Origin: UBA11891 sp965658355
GTDB lineage: Bacteria; Bacteroidota; Bacteroidia; Flavobacteriales; Flavobacteriaceae
DNA length: 63,440 nt
NCBI GenBank assembly: GCA_965658355.1
Contig: CBFHRX010000006.1
Span: 1-63,440, forward strand
Reading direction: 5' to 3'
Positions 42,435 to 50,903 of this stretch are shown piece after piece. The notes beneath the pieces were generated by a model. That model saw only the letters and a list, made by a program, of their open reading frames with translations, made no database searches and was not told the DNA's origin. Within the stretch, counting starts at the first letter, position 1; each line of letters opens with the position of its first letter. The position numbers and the translations under genes are program-made.

Positions 42435-43595
42435 TTAGTCTTCTAAAATCTTACGGGCAATAACCAGCTTTTGAATTTCGCTAGTGCCTTCGCCTATAGT
42501 ACACAATTTAGAATCTCTAAGAAATTTCTCCACAGGATAGTCTTTCGTAAATCCATAGCCCCCATGAATTTGAACGGCTTCATTTGCGACTTCTACACAT
42601 ACTTCAGAGGCTTTGTACTTGGCCATCGCTCCTATGGTGGTAACGTTCCTAGCTTGATTTTTTAATTCTGAGGCTTTATGGGTTAGCAAACTAGCCGCTT
42701 CGATCTCTGTCGCCATGTCAGCGAGTTTAAAGGATATCGCCTGAAACTTACTGATGGATTGGCCAAACTGTTCTCTTTCTTTGGAATATTTTACGCTGGC
42801 TTCATAGGCTCCTTTTGCAATCCCCAAAGATAAGGCTGCAATAGAAATTCGGCCCCCGTCTAGTATTTTCATAGACTGAATAAAGCCGTCTCCAATAGGA
42901 CCCAAACGGTTCGCATCGGGGATGCGGCAGTTGTCAAAAACCATTTCTGCTGTTTCGGACGCACGCATACCAAGCTTGTTCTCTTTTTTTCCTGCCGTAA
43001 AACCAGGAGTACCTCGCTCTACAACAAAAGCCGTCATTCCACGACTGTCTCCTTTTTCTCCATTTCGTGCAATGACAACGGCTACATCCCCTGATTTCCC
43101 ATGGGTGATAAAATTCTTTGTCCCGTTCAACACCCATTCATCTCCCTCCTGATGGGCGGTTGTATGCATTCCCTTAGCATCAGAACCGGTATTGTGTTCG
43201 GTTAAACCCCAAGCACCTATCCATTGGCCACTGGTTAATTTAGGCAACCATTTTTGACGCTGTGTCTCTGTTCCAAATTGATAGATATGATTGGTGCACA
43301 AAGAATTGTGCGCGGCTATTGACAAACCAATAGAAGGGTCTACTTTGGATATTTCTTCGATAACGGCCACATATTCGTGATACCCTAAGCCCGAACCCCC
43401 GTACTCCTCTGGTATCAAAATACCTAAAAAACCTAGAGATCCGGCTTCTTGCATGACTTCGGCAGGAAAATACTGGGCCTCATCCCAGTCCATTATGTGC
43501 GGCTTAATGCGTTTGTGTGCAAACTCTTTTGCCGCATCAGCAATAAGCTTAAGCTCATTCTCTTGTCTCATGACAACAGTTGATGAAATGTCCAT
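42435..43595 (-). CDS. Acyl-CoA dehydrogenase
   Basis: 386 residues of the FAD-dependent acyl-CoA dehydrogenase family: WIGAWGLTEHNTGSDAKG (substrate and FAD contact), FITHGKSGD, LDGGRISIAALSLGIAKGA, and IHGGYGFTKDYPVEKFLRD followed by the catalytic glutamate in IGEGTSEIQ. It oxidises short- or branched-chain acyl-CoAs in beta-oxidation or amino-acid breakdown. It is the last gene of a minus-strand run from the symporter (gap of 12 nt after the HHH gene). Chain-length preference is not clear from sequence. Confidence 0.93.
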   Translation of the reverse strand: MDISSTVVMRQENELKLIADAAKEFAHKRIKPHIMDWDEAQYFPAEVMQEAGSLGFLGILIPEEYGGSGLGYHEYVAVIEEISKVDPSIGLSIAAHNSLCTNHIYQFGTETQRQKWLPKLTSGQWIGAWGLTEHNTGSDAKGMHTTAHQEGDEWVLNGTKNFITHGKSGDVAVVIARNGEKGDSRGMTAFVVERGTPGFTAGKKENKLGMRASETAEMVFDNCRIPDANRLGPIGDGFIQSMKILDGGRISIAALSLGIAKGAYEASVKYSKEREQFGQSISKFQAISFKLADMATEIEAASLLTHKASELKNQARNVTTIGAMAKYKASEVCVEVANEAVQIHGGYGFTKDYPVEKFLRDSKLCTIGEGTSEIQKLVIARKILED

Positions 43596-43607
43596 TATAG
43601 CAGTTTT

Positions 43608-44438
43608 TTAATACAAATATAGCTTTATTCTTTGAACTTGTAGACTGTCCCATCCAGAGTCTTCTAAGAGTACTTCTAGGGATTTATAGGGCTTTTGGGT
43701 GCGTTCTTTGACAAGCCATCTCGCCTGCTCGTAAGTCAAATAGGGCTGTGCTGCCAATGTACTTAAAGTTGCCGTCGAAAAGGGCTTTGACTGGATGGGT
43801 ACAGGTTTCCTGATTTCAAAATAAACAGCTATTAAGCTACGTACTTCTGGACTCAAACCATACACTTCACCGAGTTGCTCTAAACTACTATAGGCTTGAA
43901 TTCGGTCTTTATAGTTAAGGATTCGATTGGATAACACAATCCCGAGTCCGCGCACTTTTTGCAATTCTACTGCAGTGGCTTTATTCAGATCTTGTTTGAC
44001 TATCGCTGGACTCTTGAAATGTCTTTCCTTTCTCTTTTCTGGATACTTGAGATAGGAGGCAATTCGGTTGTAACTACTGTCGGCAAGACCTGTTACTTTT
44101 TGATATTCTTCTTTACTAGCAATCCATTTCCCTGCTTTGTGATAAGCAGCCACACTATCAGCTACAGCACTTGGCAATCCTAACCGATAAGCACGATAGG
44201 ACGTAGTGAAATTAGGATGAAAGGGGGCTAGCTTTTGAAGCGGCTTTTTAGAGGCCGCCAAAAGACTGTCCAATTTGTTAGAATAATGAGTCGTTGTTTC
44301 CCCGTATAATTGGAGCTGCGTTTTAGTAGTATCAGAATGGGGGAATTTAAAATAAAAAAGGAATACGATTCCCAATAAAACAAAAACAGCCTTCAGTTTT
44401 TGTTGGTAAAAACTGAAAGGCCGTTTTCGATAGGTCAT
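43608..44438 (-). CDS. Helix-hairpin-helix (ComEA-like) protein
   Basis: 276 residues with one N-terminal membrane helix (about 15-33, AVFVLLGIVFLFYF) and repeated HhH units. The clearest is DLNKATAVELQKVRGLGIVLSNRILNYKD shortened as DLNKATAVELQ plus GLGIVLSNRI, matching the ComEA motif; others lie at about 95-125 and 235-270. ComEA-type proteins bind DNA at the periplasmic face during uptake. The size and repeated HhH number are larger than classical ComEA, as often in Bacteroidota. Cotranscribed with its two neighbours. Confidence 0.85.
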   Translation of the reverse strand: MTYRKRPFSFYQQKLKAVFVLLGIVFLFYFKFPHSDTTKTQLQLYGETTTHYSNKLDSLLAASKKPLQKLAPFHPNFTTSYRAYRLGLPSAVADSVAAYHKAGKWIASKEEYQKVTGLADSSYNRIASYLKYPEKRKERHFKSPAIVKQDLNKATAVELQKVRGLGIVLSNRILNYKDRIQAYSSLEQLGEVYGLSPEVRSLIAVYFEIRKPVPIQSKPFSTATLSTLAAQPYLTYEQARWLVKERTQKPYKSLEVLLEDSGWDSLQVQRIKLYLY

Positions 44439-44443
44439 ATATT

Positions 44444-46051
44444 CTATTGCTTAGGCATAGTTTTAATCGCTCCTAAATAGCGTTGTAATTCTTCTTTCAC
44501 TCGAGGGAATAAGAAAAACAGTCCGATCATATTCGGAAAAACCAAGGCTAAAATCATCGCATCAGAGAATGTCCATACTGCTGACATATCTCCTGCAGCC
44601 CCAATAACAATAAAGGCCAAGAATAACAGCTTATAGGTTAAATCTGATACTTTACTTTTTCCAAAAATAAACATCCACGACTGCAGCCCGTAATAAGACC
44701 ATGAAATCATGGTAGAAATGGCAAACAACACCACTGCAATCGTTAGAAAGGGTCCTGAAAAAGAGATGTATTTTGAAAAAGCAGCCGATGTAATGGCGGC
44801 TCCTTCTGCGGGCACCCCGTCTATCATAACAACCCCATTGACACCACCGTAATCGAATACGGTACTGTCTCCATTGAAGATAATGATCACCAATGCGGTC
44901 ATAGTACAAATGACAACCGTATCGATGAAAGGCTCTAATAAAGCAACCAAACCTTCAGAGGCAGCGTATTTTGTTTTAACAGCTGAGTGGGCTATTGAAG
45001 CAGATCCAGCTCCAGCTTCATTTGAGAAAGCAGCACGACGGAATCCTGTGATTAACACCCCTAATAGACCTCCTAAACCGGCTTGAGGATTGAACGCTTG
45101 ATAGAAAATCATACCAAAGGCGTCGTCTACAAAAGTGATGTTTGTCACAATGATATAGAGACAAGCCAAAATGTACATCAAAGCCATAAAAGGAACAACC
45201 TTCTCGGTTACAGAGGCAATTCGCTTGATTCCTCCGATAATGATAATGCCCACAAGCACCATCATGATGATACCAATTATAGTTCTTGCGCTTCCGCCTG
45301 TCATCCCAAAGGAAGTGACCAACTGCATAGCAGCTTGATTGGATTGGGCCGCATTTCCACCCCCAAAAGAAGCTCCGATACATAAAAAGGCAAACACAAA
45401 AGCTAATAATTTACCCAATCGCGCAAAGCCTTTTTCTTCCAATCCTTTGGTCAGGTAATACATAGGACCTCCATAGACCGTTCCGTCTTCACCCACATCT
45501 CGGTATTTTACTCCTAAAGTACATTCCACAAACTTGGTAGACATCCCCAGCAGTCCACATAGAATCATCCAGAAAGTAGCACCGGGACCTCCAACCGCAA
45601 TAGCAAGCGCGACACCGGCAATATTCCCATTTCCTACTGTTCCGGATACAGCAGTAGCAAGGGCCTGGAAATGGCTTACCTCCCCTTCTTCCGATTCGTC
45701 TTTGATCGTGTCTTTTATATCGCCATCTACAGCCAAATCGGAACCGGCACTATGATGATCCAAAGCATCATACCGTCCTCGTACGGTGTTAATAGCCGTT
45801 GGGAATTGACGGATGTTGACAAACCCAAAGTAAAGGGTAAAGAAACCAGCTCCCCCTACTAGTAAAAAGATAATAGTGGGGATTTCTGTCCCCGGGAAAT
45901 TGTGAAGGATCACTGCACCCCACCAATCAGCTACAGGAGTGAAAGCTTCGTTAATACGTTCGTCTATCCCTCTTTCCTGTGAAAAAACAGTACTGGGGAA
46001 AAGAGTCAATACAAGGCTTAGCAGCCCAAACAAAGAGACTTTGTTTTTCAT
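44444..46051 (-). CDS. Sodium:alanine symporter (AGCS family)
   Basis: 535 residues from ATG 46051 (MKNKVSLFG). After a signal-like first helix come about ten transmembrane segments. The family motifs ATAVSGTVGNGNIAGVALAI (with the GNGNIAG substrate/sodium site), PGATFWMILCGLLGMSTKF and GGPMYYL are plain, and GFRRAAFSNEAGAGSASIAHS marks AGCS. It imports alanine or glycine with sodium. The N-terminal extension and the frame from 46108 are not conserved-looking. The gene leads a minus-strand run with the HHH and acyl-CoA dehydrogenase genes. Confidence 0.93.
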   Translation of the reverse strand: MKNKVSLFGLLSLVLTLFPSTVFSQERGIDERINEAFTPVADWWGAVILHNFPGTEIPTIIFLLVGGAGFFTLYFGFVNIRQFPTAINTVRGRYDALDHHSAGSDLAVDGDIKDTIKDESEEGEVSHFQALATAVSGTVGNGNIAGVALAIAVGGPGATFWMILCGLLGMSTKFVECTLGVKYRDVGEDGTVYGGPMYYLTKGLEEKGFARLGKLLAFVFAFLCIGASFGGGNAAQSNQAAMQLVTSFGMTGGSARTIIGIIMMVLVGIIIIGGIKRIASVTEKVVPFMALMYILACLYIIVTNITFVDDAFGMIFYQAFNPQAGLGGLLGVLITGFRRAAFSNEAGAGSASIAHSAVKTKYAASEGLVALLEPFIDTVVICTMTALVIIIFNGDSTVFDYGGVNGVVMIDGVPAEGAAITSAAFSKYISFSGPFLTIAVVLFAISTMISWSYYGLQSWMFIFGKSKVSDLTYKLLFLAFIVIGAAGDMSAVWTFSDAMILALVFPNMIGLFFLFPRVKEELQRYLGAIKTMPKQ

Positions 46052-46227
46052 AAATCTATTTTGAAATGAAGTTGTTGAGTATGATTCAAATTGTGTTTGG
46101 TGCAACAAGATATAAAAATGATGGAAACTACCTGCTTATACCGCTAGACTTATACGAGCTTATCCAATTAGTTAGATTCCTATTCCTGCCTTCAAAGAGA
46201 ACAGCTTAACCCTAAAATGATTTTTTT

Positions 46228-46455
46228 TTACAAATCAAAAACTGAGCTCCGTTTGGTATAGAGCATGTCTTTAATTTTGAGCCAAAAGGCAAGGATCAAA
46301 TAGACTAAAAAACCTCCGACCACAGTGCTAAAGCTTGCATAGATAAAAAAGAGCCGAACACTTTTTACATTCATCCCCAAACGATTGGCCATTCGCTGGC
46401 AAACAGCAAATCCATTGCGTTCAAAAAAAATACGTAGTTGAGTAACACCCGCCAT
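46228..46455 (-). CDS. PspC-domain membrane protein
   Basis: 75 residues: RNGFAVCQRMANRLGMNVKSVRLFFIYASF, then a membrane helix (VVGGFLVYLILAFWLKI) and a short tail (DMLYTKRSSVFDL). This is the PspC fold (stress-responsive membrane protein), in the short flavobacterial version. It is 9 nt after DUF2851 on the same strand. Role is presumably in envelope stress, not shown. Confidence 0.85.
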   Translation of the reverse strand: MAGVTQLRIFFERNGFAVCQRMANRLGMNVKSVRLFFIYASFSTVVGGFLVYLILAFWLKIKDMLYTKRSSVFDL

Positions 46456-46464
46456 AAGACAAAA

Positions 46465-47751
46465 TTACTGTGTTTGTTTTAAGATGTGAAATCCTACCGC
46501 ACATTTTAAACAATGTCTATTGAGACAGTATTCTTTTTGCAGCTGTAAGACCGCTTGCGAATCCAAGGCAGATTCCAGTAAAAACCCCATTCCTTTGTAT
46601 TCTGACACCCATTTATTGTGTTCCAATGGAAGGCTTTCCAATTGGTCAAACAACCATTCTGACCGATCACGCCCTTCCCATTGACTATAAGCATAGACGA
46701 CCGGTAGTAAAGCATTTAAGACCAAAAGAGATTGAAAACTTGGACTAAGTTGCCGGTTTTTTGGCTTTTTCATCAAGTGTACAGCTTCAAATTGATACCG
46801 CCTATGCCAATATGGATTCACCTGTAGCGACTGAAAAGCTTTAATTTCGGTAAGTTCTTTTTGTAGGAGAATAGTTGATAACAAAGCTGGACTTCTACTG
46901 TACAATGAAGCCAACTGCGCCAATCGTATGGTGGGAAAATTATCGGGTCTAAGGCGACCAAAAGTAAGGCGCTCTCCTGTCACGTATTTAAGAGCGTATT
47001 TAGACTGTAAAAAACGATACCGATTCCGTAGCTGATGGGTATAATCATCCCCACATTCCTTGGGAAACATCTGCAATTGCCCATACAACAAAGCTTCAAC
47101 ATCTTGCTGGTTTACAGCAATTTTCCGAAGTATGGAAAATGGAAAACTCTGTGCCATTTTTTCAAATGCAGTTCCATTCTGGTTGAGCCCGAAAGCACGC
47201 GCGATCCGTTCAAAAAGTACTGCCTCCCAGTCTTTACCCAGCAGCAGCCAACGGCTATTAATTTGTTTGGTACGTTCCTGTAAACGTTCTACATACAAAC
47301 GCTCACGCCACTGTTTCCACAAAGGGCGTGGGAAATCAACAATAAAAGGAGTACACGGAAGTTGTGGCTTGTGCTTTAAAAACAGATGTTTGTAAGTGGC
47401 GACTAAAGTAGGAGACGTATAGTTTTGTAACGCCACAGTAGGAATCAGTTTTCCAGAGTTCATGGGAATGTCTACATCTGCCTCCCAAACCACATGAAGT
47501 ATGACGGAATCATAAGCAGGGTCGTTATGATGCTTATGGTGGTACCATCCAGAAGCCTTTAGATGAATTTCAACAGCACCCACAAAGTGGATGCCTCCTA
47601 TTTGCACTTGTGCAATAGTAAAGTCAGGGCCTGCCTCTTCATTCGGTTGACCGGGATCAATGACGAGTACTGGGTCACCAGCGGTGGTTTGTAAAAGTGG
47701 AGAATCAAACTTTCGATACCGCCACAGGTAGTGGAGGAAAGCCTCTTTCAT
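46465..47751 (-). CDS. DUF2851 family protein
   Basis: 428 residues of a Bacteroidota-wide family: LHYLWRYRKFDSPLLQTTAG at the start, NEEAGPDFTIAQVQIG, GAVEIHLKASGWYHHKHH and YDSVILHVVWE. The N-terminal third has the acidic/His pattern of a metal-dependent nuclease fold (E-x-x-L-H, H-x-x-D-x-x-Y). The C-terminal part is helical and ends with CLNRHCLKCAVG, possibly a metal-binding Cys/His cluster. Biological role unknown. Confidence 0.88.
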   Translation of the reverse strand: MKEAFLHYLWRYRKFDSPLLQTTAGDPVLVIDPGQPNEEAGPDFTIAQVQIGGIHFVGAVEIHLKASGWYHHKHHNDPAYDSVILHVVWEADVDIPMNSGKLIPTVALQNYTSPTLVATYKHLFLKHKPQLPCTPFIVDFPRPLWKQWRERLYVERLQERTKQINSRWLLLGKDWEAVLFERIARAFGLNQNGTAFEKMAQSFPFSILRKIAVNQQDVEALLYGQLQMFPKECGDDYTHQLRNRYRFLQSKYALKYVTGERLTFGRLRPDNFPTIRLAQLASLYSRSPALLSTILLQKELTEIKAFQSLQVNPYWHRRYQFEAVHLMKKPKNRQLSPSFQSLLVLNALLPVVYAYSQWEGRDRSEWLFDQLESLPLEHNKWVSEYKGMGFLLESALDSQAVLQLQKEYCLNRHCLKCAVGFHILKQTQ

Positions 47752-47798
47752 AATGCGCGCGATTTGGGGTAACGCTCATTAATGTACAATAATTTTAG

Positions 47799-48104
47799 CT
47801 ATTCAGTAGCGCCTTCCCATTCTAAGATACCGCCCAATAAATTAAAGGTTACTGGAAAACCATATTGCTGCATCACCGCACAAGCACGGGCAGAACGGGC
47901 TCCAGATCGACAGTAGACAAAATACGCTTTGGATTTATCCATACTATCCAACCCATCCATAAAGGCCTTGGCATCATTGATGTCTAGCAATTCAGCCTGT
48001 GGGATGTGTTTTTCCTCAAATTCCTCAGGAGTACGAACGTCTAATACGACAAAAGAATCATAGTCTTTTTGCTTTTCTAACCAATCGTTTTGACTTAAAT
48101 CCAT
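47799..48104 (-). CDS. Rhodanese-like sulfurtransferase domain protein
   Basis: 101 residues from ATG 48104 (MDLSQNDWLEKQ): a single rhodanese domain with VVLDVRTPEEFEEKHIPQA and the active-site loop VYCRSGARS, in which the cysteine carries the persulfide. The glycine-rich finish NLLGGILEWEG is standard. It handles sulfur in the cytoplasm; the acceptor is unknown. It has its own consensus promoter. Confidence 0.92.
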   Translation of the reverse strand: MDLSQNDWLEKQKDYDSFVVLDVRTPEEFEEKHIPQAELLDINDAKAFMDGLDSMDKSKAYFVYCRSGARSARACAVMQQYGFPVTFNLLGGILEWEGATE

Positions 48105-48119
48105 AAAATAAATTTTAAA

Positions 48120-48150
48120 CAAATGTATAAAGGGCTGCCTTCATGGCAAA
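48120..48150 (-). promoter_or_regulatory. Rhodanese gene promoter (consensus Bacteroidota)
   Basis: On the minus strand TTTG (48147-48150), exactly 19 bp, then TACATTTG (48120-48127): a full match to the -33/-7 consensus. The -7 element ends 15 bp before the ATG, so the leader is very short. Confidence 0.8.
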
Positions 48151-48187
48151 ATCATTCTTAATCGAAATATAGTATGGCGAATTGTTA

Positions 48188-48195
48188 TATATTTG
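48188..48195 (+). promoter_or_regulatory. marR promoter, -7 element
   Basis: TATATTTG matches TAnnTTTG and lies 29 bp before the MarR ATG, directly upstream of the overlapping palindromes. No clear -33 TTTG is present, which may indicate a weak or activated promoter. Confidence 0.55.
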
Positions 48196-48200
48196 TACCG

Positions 48201-48220
48201 ACAACATTTGTTGTTACAAC
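48201..48220. promoter_or_regulatory. Candidate MarR operator (overlapping palindromes)
   Basis: Two perfect inverted repeats overlap: ACAACA-TT-TGTTGT at 48201-48214 and GTTGT-T-ACAAC at 48210-48220. They cover the predicted transcription start, four bases before the ATG. This is where an autorepressing MarR protein would bind. Confidence 0.6.
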
Positions 48221-48224
48221 TATC

Positions 48225-48644
48225 ATGGAAAACAAAAATTTAGTCGTACAGCTCCTTCGAACAACCGCTTTTGTGGAAGAAAAACTTAATGCTGCGTTAA
48301 AAACCAAAGGCTTAAGTCTGCCACAATTTAATGTCCTTCGGATCCTTAGAGGAAGGAATGGTAAAGCAGCAAATATGTCTAGTCTGCAAGATCAAATGAT
48401 CAAACCGATGAGTAATACCTCTCGATTGGTCGACAAATTGATTGATAAAGAGTGGGTACATCGTCAAATTTGTCCCAGCAACAGAAGAAAGGTTGACATT
48501 GTCATTACCCAAAAAGGCCTTGTTGCTTTAAAAAGCATCGACAGCCTAATCGAAAAAACTGAAGAAGAAATAACAGCTTCCCTACAAGCGAAAGACAAAG
48601 ATGAATTAGTTGCTTTGTTGTCCCTTTGGAATCCAAATAAATAG
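48225..48644 (+). CDS. MarR-family transcriptional regulator
   Basis: 139 residues from ATG 48225 (MENKNLVVQLLRTT). The winged-helix domain is plain: LSLPQFNVLRILRG, NMSSLQDQMIKPMSNTSRLVDKLIDKEWVHRQICPSNRRKVDIVITQKG, with the wing R/D residues (NRRKVD). The in-frame extension to 48174 is non-coding promoter DNA. MarR proteins repress genes and release DNA on binding phenolic or oxidised ligands. It sits directly before the trp leader on the same strand, though the two have separate promoters. Confidence 0.9.
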   Translation: MENKNLVVQLLRTTAFVEEKLNAALKTKGLSLPQFNVLRILRGRNGKAANMSSLQDQMIKPMSNTSRLVDKLIDKEWVHRQICPSNRRKVDIVITQKGLVALKSIDSLIEKTEEEITASLQAKDKDELVALLSLWNPNK

Positions 48645-48666
48645 TTTGTATTTTTTTTACTGAGTA

Positions 48667-48698
48667 TTTGCGCAGCTCTTAACGACCTCTTATATTTA
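48667..48698 (+). promoter_or_regulatory. trp operon promoter
   Basis: TTTG (48667-48670), 20 bp, TATATTTA (48691-48698): a near-consensus Bacteroidota promoter with one mismatch in the -7 element. It places transcription start about 27 nt before the leader-peptide ATG. Confidence 0.65.
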
Positions 48699-48731
48699 CA
48701 TCACTATTGGAACACTAACAGTAGTAAACAC

Positions 48732-48785
48732 ATGAAAACATTTAAAACATTTTGGTGGCATCAAGACGATTGGAAGCATTCGTGA
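48732..48785 (+). CDS. trpL: trp operon leader peptide
   Basis: A 17-codon frame, MKTFKTFWWHQDDWKHS, ending in TGA. It contains three tryptophans, two adjacent (residues 8-9) and one at 14, against an expectation far below one. It lies between the trp promoter and an intrinsic terminator, 130 nt before trpE. This is the layout of ribosome-mediated attenuation: stalling at scarce Trp codons would favour an antiterminator. The frame is too short to be found by ordinary gene calling. Confidence 0.88.
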   Translation: MKTFKTFWWHQDDWKHS

Positions 48786-48806
48786 GCACACCTCTAATAT
48801 ACACAT

Positions 48807-48834
48807 AGGCTTGTCATCACGACAAGCCTTTTTT
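48807..48834 (+). terminator. trp attenuator terminator
   Basis: AGGCTTGTC (48807-48815), loop ATCAC, GACAAGCCT (48821-48829) form a perfect 9-bp stem followed by TTTTTT. It lies 21 nt after the leader-peptide stop and 82 nt before trpE. A clear antiterminator was not found; the best alternative pairing is TCGTGA (48780-48785) with TCACGA (48817-48822), which would break the upper stem. Confidence 0.88.
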
Positions 48835-48915
48835 GTTATATGACAGCATAAAAAAGGAACCTTATAACTAAAATGACACCAAAACAATACTGCTAACAGT
48901 CACTCGTAAAAGCGT

Positions 48916-50319
48916 ATGAAAACCTATGCCCTCACCACCTTCTCGAAAAAAATACTAGCGGATACGCTGACACCTGTTAGCGTATATTTAAAACTTCGTG
49001 ACCATTTCCCGAATACCTTATTACTGGAAAGTAGCGATTACCATGCCAATGACAATAGCTACTCCTATATCTGCTGCAACCCCATCGCCCATATTGCCAT
49101 CCAAAACGGAATCTTAACGGAACAATTTCCGGATGGTACGACAGAAGAAACGACAATTACAGAAGCTATTAATGTAGCCGAAAGAATCCAAACCTACAGC
49201 AGCTGTTTCCAAGCCGAAGAAAATCCCCATAAATTTATCGCCAATGGATTGTTCGGTTTTATAGCACACGATGCGGTTCAGTATTTTGATAGCCTTACGA
49301 TTCGTCAGAAAGCACAACGGGTTGAAATGCCAGACCTTTATTATGCCCTCTACCAAAATGTGATTGCCATTAATCACTTTAATAATGAAGCCTATATTTT
49401 TTCGCATAGCCCCACTGCTGACAATAATATCGATCACATAGAACAACTCCTAGCTGTTAAGACCTTTGGAAGCTACACTTTTGAAACAGTTGGTGAAAAG
49501 CAATCTCCCATTACGGATGATGAATACAGGGGGATGGTTCGCAAAGCAAAAGAACATTGCCAGCGGGGCGATGTATTTCAGTTGGTTCTGTCACGCCGTT
49601 TTACGCAAGATTTCAAAGGCGATGAATTCAATGTGTATCGCGCCCTAAGAGCTATTAATCCTTCGCCCTATCTTTTCTTTTTTGACTATGGCGATTTCAA
49701 AATCTTTGGCAGCTCTCCCGAGGCACAACTTATCGTTCAAGATGGATGGGCTGAAATTCATCCTATTGCAGGCACTTTTAAACGGACTGGAAATGATGAA
49801 AAAGACGCCGCCGCTGCCGTTGCCCTCAGCAAGGACCCGAAAGAAAATGCTGAGCATGTTATGCTGGTGGATTTAGCCCGTAATGACCTCAGTCGCAATG
49901 GCAATTTAGTCGAAGTAAAAACAAACCGAGAGATCCAATTTTTCTCTCATGTTATCCACTTGGTGTCGAAAGTAGTGGGACGAAAAAAAGAAGCCATTCC
50001 AACCTTTCAAATTGCAGCAGACACCTTTCCTGCCGGAACCCTTAGTGGTGCCCCAAAACACAAGGCACTGCAGTTAATTGAAGCCTACGAACAACAGAAC
50101 CGAAACTTCTACGGGGGCGCTATAGGCGTTATGGATTTCAATGGCAATTTTAATCACGCCATCGTGATTCGTTCTTTCTTTAGTCAAAACCACCAGCTCC
50201 ATTACCAAGCAGGCGCCGGTATCGTAGCAGCATCTGACGAGGAAAATGAACTCAATGAAGTATATCACAAACTGGGAGCGCTTGACAAAGCCCTAACCCT
50301 AGCCCAAAACATTCACTAA
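48916..50319 (+). CDS. trpE: Anthranilate synthase component I
   Basis: 467 residues: the feedback-inhibition motif LLLESSD near the N-terminus, the catalytic region GDVFQLVLSRRF, PSPYLFFFDYGDFKIFGSSPEAQL, and PAGTLSGAPKHKALQLI. With TrpG it converts chorismate and glutamine to anthranilate. First structural gene of the trp operon; its stop shares one base with the trpG start (TAATG). Confidence 0.97.
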   Translation: MKTYALTTFSKKILADTLTPVSVYLKLRDHFPNTLLLESSDYHANDNSYSYICCNPIAHIAIQNGILTEQFPDGTTEETTITEAINVAERIQTYSSCFQAEENPHKFIANGLFGFIAHDAVQYFDSLTIRQKAQRVEMPDLYYALYQNVIAINHFNNEAYIFSHSPTADNNIDHIEQLLAVKTFGSYTFETVGEKQSPITDDEYRGMVRKAKEHCQRGDVFQLVLSRRFTQDFKGDEFNVYRALRAINPSPYLFFFDYGDFKIFGSSPEAQLIVQDGWAEIHPIAGTFKRTGNDEKDAAAAVALSKDPKENAEHVMLVDLARNDLSRNGNLVEVKTNREIQFFSHVIHLVSKVVGRKKEAIPTFQIAADTFPAGTLSGAPKHKALQLIEAYEQQNRNFYGGAIGVMDFNGNFNHAIVIRSFFSQNHQLHYQAGAGIVAASDEENELNEVYHKLGALDKALTLAQNIH

Positions 50320-50882
50320 TGAGTCCAATATTTGTAGTCGATAATTACGATTCTTTTACCTACAACCTCGTGCATCAATTAGAGGAACTCGGAGCAATAG
50401 TAACTGTTGCTCGTAACGATTGTTTTTCGATCGAAAGTCTTGCCGATTACCCGAAGATTCTTTTATCTCCTGGGCCAGGGATTCCAGATGAAGCGGGTTT
50501 GCTCAAAGCGGTGATAGAACGCTATGCCGCGAGTCATTCTATATTGGGTATCTGCTTAGGACATCAAGCCATAGCCGAAGTTTTTGGAGGCAAACTGAGC
50601 AACCTTCCACAGGTGTATCACGGTTTGGCAACCCCCATTAAAAGGCTAATTGAAGATCCCCTTTTTGCAAATTTACCCAACACTCTAGAAGTAGGACGCT
50701 ATCATTCTTGGGTAGCGGCAGCTCCCCTCCCCGAGGAATTGGAACTACTAGCCGAAGACGAAGCCGGACAAATAATGGCGCTTCGACATAAAAAATGGGA
50801 TGTAAAAGGACTTCAATTTCATCCAGAATCGGTCTTGACACCGATGGGAAAAGAAATTCTTAAAAACTGGTTACATTCTTAA
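50319..50882 (+). CDS. trpG: Anthranilate synthase component II (glutamine amidotransferase)
   Basis: 187 residues, class I amidotransferase: VVDNYDSFTYNLVHQLEELG, PGPGIPDEAG, the catalytic cysteine in GICLGHQAI, and the His/Glu pair in QFHPESVLTP. It supplies ammonia to TrpE. Translationally coupled to trpE by a 1-bp overlap and separate from trpD. Confidence 0.96.
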   Translation: MSPIFVVDNYDSFTYNLVHQLEELGAIVTVARNDCFSIESLADYPKILLSPGPGIPDEAGLLKAVIERYAASHSILGICLGHQAIAEVFGGKLSNLPQVYHGLATPIKRLIEDPLFANLPNTLEVGRYHSWVAAAPLPEELELLAEDEAGQIMALRHKKWDVKGLQFHPESVLTPMGKEILKNWLHS

Positions 50883-50903
50883 TGACCCTAAAAACTAAAA
50901 AAA

